Below, piece by piece: positions 48,311 through 58,665 of a stretch of 64,000 nt of DNA. Each line of letters begins with the position of its first letter. Position 1 is the first letter of the stretch. The position numbers were made by a program, and so were the translations under genes. The DNA is from Edolisoma coerulescens. Taxonomy: Eukaryota; Chordata; Aves; Passeriformes; Campephagidae. The stretch is from NCBI GenBank assembly GCA_013397115.1, contig VWZW01004614.1, positions 129,663 through 193,662 on the forward strand, written 5' to 3'. Under the pieces are notes generated by a model. That model made no database searches, was not told the origin of the DNA, and saw only the letters and a list, made by a program, of their open reading frames with translations.

Positions 48311-50029
48311 GTTTTCAAGCCATAGGTTTGCTGAGGGGAGGGAGCCCAGGGAAGGAGTCATTATGTTTTTTCAGAGGCTTAGGTGTGCTAATCTGGTATC
48401 GAGGATTGAGTGTGTAGAAAAGCAGTGCCAGAGAGTTTCCAATTTGATTATTATGTCTTAACCTGTGTGGACTGAGGGTGCTTTCCAGAGTGGCTGCCAT
48501 TACAGGAGAGCACACGGGTCAGAGTTTTGGGTGGAAACGCCAGGCCTTGGGCTCCGGGCATGGCAGCAGGGCATGGCCAAGCCAGCCAAACCTGGGCACT
48601 CCCAACAGAGAGGAGGCAGAGGCAGCCCTGCCCCACACCAGGTTGCCCCCAACAATCCCTGCTCCGTCACCCATGGGCTTTTGGGTGGCACTGAGGTGCT
48701 GAGCTGCTTTCACACAACCAGACCCCTCTGTTCTGGACTGCTGAGAAGGCCTCTTTTCGGATAGGACACCACTGAAACCTGGAGCACATTGTGCAGCTCT
48801 CCCAGAATGGGGCAGGCACAGGCAAAGCATTGTTATCTTCGATAAAACCCCCCAACGAATTTCATATTCTTGATATTTAGGATTACAGATAGTATTTCGT
48901 GATCCTTTAACAATATTTTTTTCTTTCCTTCCTGGAGAAAAGGAAGATGTGATTAAAAAAAAGGTAGGAAAGAAGAAAATGAATCCCATAACTTTTAAAT
49001 TAATATCTTCCCATTTTTTTTAATTTGAAAAATTGGAGAGAAATTAAAAAGAAGAAGAAAGCAGAAGAAAGAGTGGTCAGAACACAAAGGCATTCCAAAC
49101 TAAAACAGAGGAACGAACTTTTCTGACTGCCAGCACACAAATGAATTGTTGTTTTCAGGCAGAGGACTTTTTAGTTCTCTTCACAACAGTGGTAAGACAT
49201 AAATATTCCTCCTGAATTTTTTGGCTGATGATATTAACAAGATTTTTTAAAAAATCAATTTGTATTAAAAATATATTTCCATGAATGTTCTAAAACCTTC
49301 AGTTATTCCCCTGGTATAAAGTGTTCCAAATACTCCAGACTCCTTTTTTTCCCTAATGACATCTCCCTGAATATTTCCCCAAATTTGGATGCACTGACTC
49401 AACCTGGGTCGTTGTTACTACTTACCAGGAAATGTTGGTGAAAGCTGCTTGGACTCGAATAATGTTGTGTGCCAGTGTTGGGAGACACTTCATGCCCTGC
49501 TGGGCGGCCAGTACCTTTGTCAGGGTGCTTGCTGATTCGTGGTTTTATGATAAATGGTCTGTGACCAAGGGACAGCATATAGCCATGGCTGGCAGGCAAG
49601 AGAGTGTTTGACTTCTACACTACTTCTAACACAGTGTCCACATGCACCTCAGGTCATTATTGATCAAATATGCGTACCCACCAACAGTGGATTGGGGGCT
49701 TATCTGAGAAGAGCTCTGAGGTTTCTGAGTCCTGAACAGTCCTGTGCAATATGATACCTGGGATGATGCACTAACTCTGGCACTGGCCACTGAAAAATCG
49801 TTTGTGTGAGGCTCCCTCCATCCTTGATGGCAGAGTGACAGAGGAATCTCTACATGGTGCTTTATCTCAGCCTCAGTAGATGTCTAAGGGAGAGGGGATG
49901 AATTGCCCTTTGAAGGTGCTGCTTCTCATGTGTTTTTATCAAGGAGGGGGCTAAACATCTATCTGGCAAGCAAATAGGTTGCTAAAGTCAAATGAGAGGT
50001 ACCTCAGCTATAGTGCTGGCAGTGTTGCA
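48311..50029. other. Non-coding DNA, no gene seen
   Basis: It includes a GC-richer block at 48.5-48.8 kb with open frames on both strands (up to 156 codons, minus, 48519-48989), and an A/T-rich block near 48.95-49.3 kb. None of the translations is recognisable. Confidence 0.45.
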
Positions 50030-50410
50030 TCCTTTCTGTCCTCCCAATCTGAAAGTGCTCTGCGATTGTCATTCAGCTTTTCTTTCAATGAATTGATATT
50101 GCAGATTCTTATTTTGGCTGCAGTGCATTAACTGAGTAAACAGTCAAATGAACTGGGCACCACAAAAGCTTGCTGGCTGGTTGCTGCACGCCCCCCAGGC
50201 AATAAAAACATGTGCAAAGAACAAAGAGCTGCACAAATCGACTGCAGATATGACCACACACGTTAAGATGTAACACGTCATTGAGACAGGAGAAAAAGCC
50301 TTTGTAGCAACCAGCACTGGGTGGAACTGGCTTAATCCCATTAAAGAGCCCCAAAATCCACTGACAAAGGGCCAGCTTTTCTGTTCTCACTTACACTGGG
50401 GTAAACCTAC
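50030..50410. other. Possible conserved non-coding element
   Basis: Complex, non-repetitive sequence with evenly mixed composition, for example tcaatgaattgatattgcag, cttgctggctggttgctgca and catgtgcaaagaacaaagag (the last contains a SOX-like acaaag word). At its 3' edge ttctcacttacactggggta resembles an old amniote repeat module. I cannot test conservation. A 93-codon minus-strand frame across it has no recognisable motif. Confidence 0.2.
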
Positions 50411-52229
50411 TGACCTTGGAGAAAAGGAGCCGAAAGCAGGACCCGGTGCAGCTCTGTCACCGTCCTTGCCTGCAGAGATGGCAGCATGTGTGGTAAGTGG
50501 CAGGGCTGACATGAAAGCGTGTGTGGCACTGGTTTCTCTGAGCACCCTGCTGTCTGAGAGACAGAAGGACAGAGGAAACTTGTAAATCTACTCATGCTAG
50601 GATGTTATGGCGTGTGAACGTGTGGATTTCAGAGGAAAGACGATGAGAGATGCACAGATACTGTGGTTCTTGGGACATCAACTGCTCTGAGCTTGGATCC
50701 TCAGAGCCTTCAGGCTCTCCCACACATCCTGTATTTCAGCATGGTGTGAAGATCCAGTTGCTCTTTTCTTGGATGCCTGGATGAGAAACTGGGGAAGACC
50801 AAAGGCAAGGTCATTTGTATAATCTGTGAAGGAAGTGCAGACCCTGTTTGCAGCCACGACAGGTGTCCAGGGATCCCCAGAGGTACTGCACTGCCACCTC
50901 TGTTCTTGTAAGTGATTGTGTAAAAAAGTAAAAAGGAGACTGAACTACCATGAATAATTCCTGTTGTGCCATTTTATACTCTCTGGATTTTTCAGTCAAT
51001 AGTGGTTTGTCTCATACAAACTCACATCCTTTGACTACAAATGCCTTGACCCTGTCATGATAGGCCTGGCTCACCCCAGGTCCCCTCCAGCAGAGAGCTG
51101 ATCTCACATTTGTAGCTTATCTGCATGCTCACTTGCCAGCCAGAAAGGCTGTGCTGGCTGCCGGGGCAGTCACTGCCAAGGATAACAGCTGGATTTGGAG
51201 CTCCCTTCTCTTACTGGGATCACAAATTCAAGTCTCTCTTCTATTCCCTCACTTCATGTTAGTTGAAACTGGAATCGAAATTTATTAGGGTGTGTGTACT
51301 GAGAGGAAGGGGAGGCTAAAAGACAGGCAGGCAATCAGGCAGCACAACTTTGGGATTCTCACTTCCTAGGCTAAAATTAACCAAAGCTTACACCATCTTT
51401 GGTTTGAAGTGACCTTTCATTTGGGGAGCAAACCCTGGTGACAGGCTTTGAGAAATGGTCCTGGGACTGCTATGGAATGAGAAGATAGAGTTTTCCTTCA
51501 CCCACGGATCCTTCTTGTCATTTCATTCCCAGGCTGTTGCCTTCAGGCCACCTACAGGGACTCCACCACAGTAGAAGTGGCTCCCTCTTGTCCTGCAGGG
51601 CTCAGGGATCCTTCTCACTGCCCCAGTGCTTGTCAGGGTGAGGCCCAGGTGGAGAAACCTAGGGCAAGTGGGCTGCAGGAAGGCACAGCAGGACCCAGCC
51701 CCACCTGGGCTGGATGTCCTGGAGAGCCAATGTACCTGGTGACGCGCTCAGCCTTGCCCAAGTGCCTGCTGGTGGCAGGTGTCAGTCATTCCTTGTCCTG
51801 CTGTCTCAGACCATGGTATCTTTGTGAGGTTGTTTGCTTGCATGAAAGGTTTAAGTAGATTGTAACTGCCTAGCTGAAAAAAAGCCCAAACCAAGATAAT
51901 TCTTGAATTCTTGTTTCTTTCCACACTGGCCTGCTCTTGTATACAAAAGGTTTAAAATAAAAGTGCGGAATGCATCTCTGCTTTTACAGTGCTATTTGGT
52001 GGCATTTGCCACATACAGTTACACATATTTAGTTTCGCACCAGCTCTTTGCAGTTCACCTCCAGTCAGATGTTTGTCTACACCCGAAAACATGAGAAGGG
52101 CTCAGAGCTGGCTCAGCCAAGGAAGGAGAGACTGATCAACCTACAAATGAATATTTACAGAGAATGTATTTATAGACTTGGAAATTTAAAACTTGTGTAT
52201 GTGAATTTGGTTGAGAATGAGGCTTTCTT
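50411..52229. other. Non-coding DNA, no gene seen
   Basis: Open frames are under 94 codons and have no recognisable domain. The 51.5-51.8 kb part is GC-richer. Confidence 0.5.
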
Positions 52230-52316
52230 TTTGTCTGTCTCCTGACCCTGCTCCTTCCTTTCCTCCTCCTGCCTGTTTCCTACCTATCCCCCTCCCCATC
52301 CTGCCTCAGAAAATTA
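52230..52316 (+). repeat. Pyrimidine-rich tract
   Basis: About 85 bp dominated by C and T (ctccttcctttcctcctcct, then cccctccccatcctgcctcag). It ends in CAG and so mimics a splice acceptor, but the following frame has no coding character. It is listed as low complexity only. Confidence 0.6.
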
Positions 52317-55222
52317 GCTTTCATTGGGCTTTTATAGCTGCACTTTCAAGTCAGTCAAGATTATTTTGTGGTGCTTAAATTCCTAGTTAACATGTCATGG
52401 TGCCATTCAGTGCTAGAAATGATGTAATTTATTGGGTAGCTGGTCATTTGCACAAATAGCTGGAAAAACAAGTTTAGCTTGATATAAATAACAAGACACA
52501 ACAGTATATACAGTACAACACCTTGCCTCCTGCTGCAAATCTCCTGATTTCTGTTATTCTGGTTTCAGCATGCCTAGCTGCCTCCTTACATTCACTGCTA
52601 TGAAATAAGATAATTATAGCACGAGTAAATATTACCCAATCAATCTACAGTAACAACTGTTAAAACAAGCCATCTTATAAATTTTCCTAACAAAACATGC
52701 CACAACCCAATATACACAGAAGGTAAGTTTCTCTGACCTTGAAATAAATTTCAAGGGCAAAGAACGTTATGCACATAATGAACATCCAGCGATGAGAGGC
52801 AGAGCCAGGGTCCAACCCTGTTTAATCTGACGCCCCCCTGAAACCTCCCCAAGCTCAGCAGCAGAAGGATGGTGTGTTTTGGGAAAGCTTATCTTTTAAT
52901 GTACGGTATAAATAGGAATAGTCCCCTGAAATCCCAGTTCCCCTTCTTCCTCCTTCCCTTACGCCTAGTGGATGGACTGAGGCAAATTAACCCTCCTCTT
53001 CCCAGGACAACACCAGACTCCAGTACTGATGCGTGTGATGGCCGTACAAAACATCTGCAGTTTGGTTCGAGTAAACCATAAAGCCTCTTCAAAACCCAGA
53101 GCATTCTTTCCATCTCCCAAACAAACACACTTCAAAAGGAAAAAAAAAAGGTCACCCATGAGCAGAGATCAGACTAAGTTACTCAGGGGTAAGCTGTGCA
53201 GAAAGTACCATGTGGGCTCATAACATCGTGTACTACAGAAAGTGGCTCAAATAGGGGAAAATATTTGCACCAACTACAGTGGCAGGTCTGCTTTGAAATG
53301 CTACTGGATTTCAGGTTTACATTCAGGCAACACTCTGTAGATTTGCCTGACTGGCTCATGAGAAGATAGTTTCTGTTGGGGTGGGGATAGGGGAGAAAAA
53401 GAAGCCAACATGCCTGACTGTAAAGATTAATGCCTTTTAGAAGAACATAAAGATGTTCTGAATCTGCGTGTGGCAGAGAAGGGTCTCAAGGGAGAAGCTA
53501 ATTATGATATACTGCTTGAATACCATTATGCACTAATTACTGAAAAAAGATGATGGACTTAAAAACCTTTGTGCTACTAAATGGAAGCAGAATAGGGCCA
53601 CTGTGGGCAGATTTTGAACCCCCCACTTCAAGAAGCAGCCAGATCATGCATTGCCCAGACATCTCCCAACAAGCACGTGCTGAGTTTCCAACACAAAAGG
53701 TGAGACATGGTCATCTAAGCCCCTGCTAGATCCAGATTTCAGAGGGGATTGGTTGTTCTGCTCAGACCCTTTGTGGGATGTGAAGTGGAAAGGATGCCAT
53801 GCACTCTTTGCACAACTGGTCTGAAAGCTGTGGGGAGTGCATGTTCTGGATTTGCAGGAGAGAAGAGCCCTTTCGTAGTTGATATTACTCAGAAATGTTG
53901 CCTTAGATTTATCTCTAAGTTTTGTCTACCTCCATACTTGAGATACAGTGGTAGCCACTCAAGACTCCTGAGAACTCAGTGGAGAAAGATCTCAGAAGGT
54001 GATCTGGAGCCCAAGGTAGGCCCAAACATCTTTCTAAAAAGCTGTTGGTGTTTTTCCTCCTGCCTGGGAATGTGCCCAGGGCTGGTGACAGGGTAGATCT
54101 AGGCTGACATAGCATGGTGAAGACTCCTGTAATATCCACCCTCCATTTCAAACGTGTTATGTTAAAGAGGAATGGGGTGGGCTGGAGGTGAAATATTGCA
54201 TTCATGCCTGTGGTGATGGAGAAGCAGCACTTGCTGGCTCTGGTGTACTGCATGCTGTGCCTTCTCTGCCCATCTCTGGACCAGATGCATTCCTCCTTGC
54301 TGGTGCCACAGGTCTGCTGGGGAGTCAGAGACGTGTTGCCCCTCACAGGGGTTTTGCAATGTGGACTAACATCCCTAGGGATGGGAACCACTGAAAACCC
54401 TGCTCTGGCTCATCTTGCTGTGTGTCTGTTGTGGTAAATGAAATGTTCTTTAGACCATTTACTGCTGTAGAATGGCCCACTTCTGTATTGGACTCTTTCA
54501 TCTGCCCAAAATCTGTCCAAATTTCCCACTTAAACAACACCTTCCTCATGTTAACCCTTGAAACATGCCTGGAAATTGAGTGAGAAAGTGCTAGTTGGCA
54601 TGGGACAAATGCCATGCCTAAATTTTTCATGCTGTGTGTCCGTTGTGGTGTCTTCAAGGTTACTGAAACTTGTCTGGGGCCTGACTGACCTGAAAAATCT
54701 CACAGGGTCCATTCTAGAAGTCAAGCAGTATAGACAGCTAACCTCAGACATGGGCAGTGTTTATTACACTGGCTCCTAGGCAGACTTATGGTCCCATTTT
54801 CATTGATGTGGAGTGGCCAGAGAGTAAATCTTTGTGCATAAGGTATGCCAAAAAGGCAGATAACAAGCTCAAATGCACAAATGCATTTGCTTGCTGGGGC
54901 CTGACCTCCCCTGGAATCTGGTCAAATCTGCTGCTTCTGGCGAATTTTGAAAACTACAGACAGATGCTGAGGAATATACAGATCTCTGGAAATGAAGTCC
55001 ATGACCTGATAACCTCCTCTTGTCAGAAAGCAAACCCATTTTACCATTACCTTTGAGGTAATGTTGGTTAAAAGAGAAGGATGTACTTTGACTCTCTCCA
55101 AGGAAACGTTTGTTTTGTGTGTGTCAGCCATATTCATCCAGCCAACAGACGTGAATTGAATTCATTGTCTGACATATGTCTTTTGTTGCTGCTTTTCACT
55201 GAAAGTATGGCTTTCTCATGAA
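52317..55222. other. Non-coding DNA, no gene seen
   Basis: Frames up to 158 codons (minus, 53915-54391) have no recognisable domain. A short near-repeat (gctgtgtgtc-gttgtggt) occurs at 54417 and 54631. Nothing else is supportable. Confidence 0.45.
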
Positions 55223-55388
55223 GTGAACTGTGTCCAGTTCTGGGGTCCTCAGTAAAAGAGAGACAGGAACATAGTGGAAAGAATCCAATGAAGGACCACA
55301 GAGATGGTCAAGAGACCACAGCGGTACAGACCAGATGGTCTCTCAAAGTACTTTCCAACCTCAACTCTTCTGTGATACTGATTCTGTA
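55223..55388 (+). mobile_element. CR1 LINE, 3' end with internal deletion
   Basis: The plus strand begins with CR1 sequence from upstream of the 3' end: 'tgtgtccagttctggggtcctcag', 'agagacaggaacatagtgga', 'aatccaatgaaggaccacag' and 'agatggtcaagag'. It then jumps at about 55311-55325 to the terminal segment 'gaccagatggtctctcaaag' with 'actttccaacctcaac' and a degenerate octamer tail (ttctgtgatactgattctgt). In a full copy these two blocks are separated by several hundred bases, so an internal deletion has occurred. It is inactive. Confidence 0.93.
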
Positions 55389-56130
55389 AGACTACTGGAA
55401 GGTAGCACAGCAGTATTGTAGGAAACTACAGCAGATGTCCTCTTGCCTGTGCTCTCCATAGGGAGCAGTCCTTGAAGCCAGCAATTCCCAAAATCATACG
55501 TAGATTTAATTTTTTGAGAGAAGTACTTGACAGGCTCCAAAAGACACAAACAAGACATGCCGAGTAAACAGGAGATGAGGACCTGGGATTGAAGGTGGGA
55601 TTGAGGTGGCCACCTTGAGCTGGGTCTAAAAGGAGGGAAGGGGTTCCCAGGAGAAGAGCAGTTGCACTGGCAGAGGCAGAGGCTGCTAGACAGCCTGGAT
55701 AGGGCAGCGTGGGAAGGCAGCTACTCCCTTTGGAAGCTCTAATTTGTTTAGTGCTGCCTTGTGTCCCACAACGGGACCAGATTTCCCCAGACTTGTTTCA
55801 TGCCTGACATTCAAAGCTAGACATTCAAAATGGCCTCAGTGCCGCCTTCCAGTTGAAACACCCAGAATGAATGTGTGGTCCTGACTGTATCCAGGCAGAA
55901 ATGGAACAGGCTCTGCTGGTTTTAGAGAGTGAGTGTTTTTGCCTCAGTAGAAAGATCTAGATTTGTTGTTGCAAAGCTAGGGACAATCTCACAACGCCAG
56001 TCTTTGATCAACCAGAGAGGAAAAGAGAGCAACACATTGCAAGGGTAGAGAACAGGAGCATGGGATTTGGGGTGTGTGGTTTTGGGTGTGCATGTAAATT
56101 GTTTGTGTGGGCAATTTTCTGTTTTTACAG
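55389..56130. other. Non-coding DNA, no gene seen
   Basis: No recognisable element. It leads into a pyrimidine tract that precedes the candidate exon at 56131. Confidence 0.45.
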
Positions 56131-56276
56131 TGAAAAATCCTGATCTTCCAAAACTGCCTGTGTGGGAAAAAAAGAAAATTTTCACTACTCAGATTTATAA
56201 TCTGCTCTCAAAAGTATGCCCACAGGAAGCAAAATTAGAATTTTCTTCTCAGGACAGTGCTAGCTCAGGAGTTTAA
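56131..56276 (+). CDS. Candidate terminal coding exon (unknown protein)
   Basis: A good splice-acceptor sequence, caattttctgtttttacag, ends at 56130. The phase-1 frame then reads (V)KNPDLPKLPVWEKKKIFTT, followed by a Leu-Leu-Ser-Lys and Cys-Pro-Gln-Glu segment and a Ser-rich end, to TAA at 56274-56276. An AATAAA signal lies 46 bp later at 56322-56327 with a TG-rich stretch behind it (atgatgtgagc). Acceptor, short open frame, stop and polyadenylation signal in the right order make it a possible last exon. I do not recognise the protein and found no upstream exon to pair with it. Chance occurrence is quite possible. Confidence 0.25.
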
Positions 56277-56321
56277 AATATCTCTTGAGCTAACATTTTT
56301 GTGAGTCATCCTGCATCACTG

Positions 56322-56327
56322 AATAAA
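56322..56327 (+). terminator. Possible polyadenylation signal AATAAA
   Basis: A canonical AATAAA followed within 20-25 bp by TG-rich sequence, positioned just downstream of the candidate exon stop codon. The hexamer is common by chance in AT-rich DNA, so the signal matters only in combination with the exon candidate. Confidence 0.25.
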
Positions 56328-56344
56328 GATATACATGATGTGAG

Positions 56345-57776
56345 CACTGCAGATTTAGGAACAAGCCAGGGGTTTTTGCGCCTTGCTCCATCATTGAGAA
56401 TTTTCTGATTCTGCCATCAGTAGTTTATTAGTGTGAGCCTGTCCGAGGTACAGCTCCACAGGACATGATGGAGAGATTACTTTGGTCACATAAACATGCT
56501 GCTAAGATCTGAACAGCCAAAATATGTGACTGCAGACTTTTGTGTTGCTTTCATGGGTATCATTACATGGAATAGATAGTTAGGTAGGTACCAGCTCACA
56601 GTCTTATACCCTCAAAGGGAAAAATTCACTTCAGTTTCCATGTGTGACTTTATTCTGTTTAACAAGAGTTATATCAAGTCACTAAAACAGGGTGTAAAAT
56701 ATGTTTGGTTTGTAATTACACCAGCGGCACTGGGAGAATAAAGCAGGGGTTAAACAAGGCCACATGTTTAATCAGAGGTCTCACAGGGCTATGAATACAA
56801 GGAAAGCTGATCTTTTTTCATGATATCAATACAATGCAGTCATCCTGTGTGGGTTTTGCATACCATCCTGTCCACAGCCAGAGAAGTGACTTCTATTTCA
56901 ATAAGAATTAAAGCAAAAGCAGAGAAAGAACAAAGGAGTGAGGGAGTTGATCTGGAGGAGATGATGATAAATTGTACTGCATCTTCTAAAACTCTCCTGC
57001 TCTTTCCTCCACAAACGGCATTATTTCCCCATCATAACCACTTCCTTAATAAACAATTAAGCTTTGTGTTTGGAATCTAAACATATATTTGGGGGGTGAG
57101 ACAGAGAAGGACTGGGTGGCTCAGGGTTTGGCAGTGATACAGGGAAGAGCCTACAGTGGTTTGAATTTGATCCAGGTTGTGTTGCCCTTGATTTATTAGC
57201 CATCCTGCTGCAGGAAAATCACTGTCTCTCCTCCACACTCTTTTGGTGGGTCAATCCTGTAGTAACATCAAACAAACAAAATGGTGTGCATTTATTTTCT
57301 TATAAATATTTGATTGATTTTTTTTGAGAACTGAATTTGTGCTGATGCTGTTCATGCCCCTCTTCAGTGGAAACTCAGCTCAGTAGCCAAGTGAATGCTG
57401 AAGAAATGAATACAGGTATTCAGTCCTGACATTTGATTACAAAAGTGATAGGGGCATTAAAAATAATGAGCCTGGTGGCTACATCTGCATGTACATTCTG
57501 TACCTCCATTTGTCTCTGAGGGGATGCAGCACAGCCGACGTGATATCACTTCATGGATGGACTGACACGGACCAATGAGCACAGGAGCCACAAACTCAGC
57601 TTGCATTGCACAGACACTGAACTCTTGCCTTCTCTCATCAGCTAAGGGACACATAGCATCACTCTGAACCTTGGGCTGAGCCCTGGGGTGGAAGTGGTCC
57701 AGTGTGAGTTCTTTCCCCTGCTTTTGGTGGCCTCCAGCCCCAACCTGCACCCAGAAATAACCTCATTTACTCTGTT
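56345..57776. other. Non-coding DNA, no gene seen
   Basis: Open frames under 98 codons without recognisable domains. Nothing else is supportable. Confidence 0.5.
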
Positions 57777-57800
57777 CAACCTGTGCAACCTGTGCAACCT
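57777..57800 (+). repeat. 9-bp tandem repeat, about 2.7 copies
   Basis: caacctgtg at 57777-57785 and 57786-57794, then caacct to 57800. A short perfect minisatellite-like duplication of no evident function. Confidence 0.9.
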
Positions 57801-58374
57801 CAGTGTGAAAAGCTTGTGGATGCAGTGTGGGCCAAGAGTTATTCAACAATTCTGAGAAATAAATCTCTGAAATTATAAGCACCCTGCAAAAATTTGCTCC
57901 TAAAATCAAAAGTAAAAAAATAGAAAAGTGAAAGCGCACTGGCAAATGTCTTGCTCTGAATAGTTCACTTGTTTCCAGGATAAAGCCTGGGTTCCTTCCT
58001 CTGCTCCGTCACCAGAGGCTGTGGGGACAGCTATGCTGCTACTGTTCACTCTGGTATTTGTCCATGGCCTGAGATACTCCCTTCCTTTTCAGTGCCATCA
58101 ATCTGGCAGCTTCCCATTGTATGCAATTATTCTTAATGTCTTTATTTTTTCCCCCCAAAATGCTTGGGGAAAATTGTGAGATAGTTTGCTAACAACAGTT
58201 TTCATTAAAGAAACAGCTGGGTTGTTCTACTTCTAGCTCTTTACAAAAGCCTTCTGCATGTCTGTCAAGCCAGGGTGTAGCGTGATGAGCTGTTTCTGTT
58301 GAGAAACCAGAGTTTACAGAATAAACAGAGTTGAGGTAAACCCTGATTATGGGGAAAATCTGCGCATTAGGCTC
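57801..58374. other. Non-coding DNA, no gene seen
   Basis: AT-rich spacer without recognisable elements. Confidence 0.5.
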
Positions 58375-58665
58375 CCTTGCCGGCGTAACTCACACGACTG
58401 GCCTGTATTTTTGGAAACACTTCCAAGGTTTTCCCTCTGTGAATTGGTGCAAACGGCTTGTTGGAGCCAGGCGTGCCTAAATTCTCACTGACTTTTCCTT
58501 AATCTGTTTGACTTGAACAGGGCCTCAGACAGGCGTGAGCAGATCAGGGGGTCCCCGGGGAGTGCTCAGCCGGCGGGTACCGTCCAGCAGAACCGGCTCG
58601 GTGCTCCCGGCCACACACATAATTGTACACTTCCCTAAACGGGAGAAGAAAGGAAGCGATGTGTG
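58375..58665. promoter_or_regulatory. CpG-dense patch, possible regulatory element
   Basis: About sixteen CpGs lie within 290 bp (for example ttgccggcgtaactcacacg, cagccggcgggtaccgtcc and gaaccggctcggtgctcccg), while DNA on both sides is nearly CpG-free. In vertebrates CpGs persist where the germline is unmethylated, so the patch may be a small CpG island, enhancer or first exon of an unseen transcript. It is too short and only moderately GC-rich for a standard CpG-island call. The neighbouring open frames (58684-59043 plus; 58760-59215 minus) have no recognisable domain. Confidence 0.3.

Noticed and set aside
52230..52420. Splice acceptor and exon after the pyrimidine tract ending in CAG
   Set aside because: The following sequence has early stops and no coding character.
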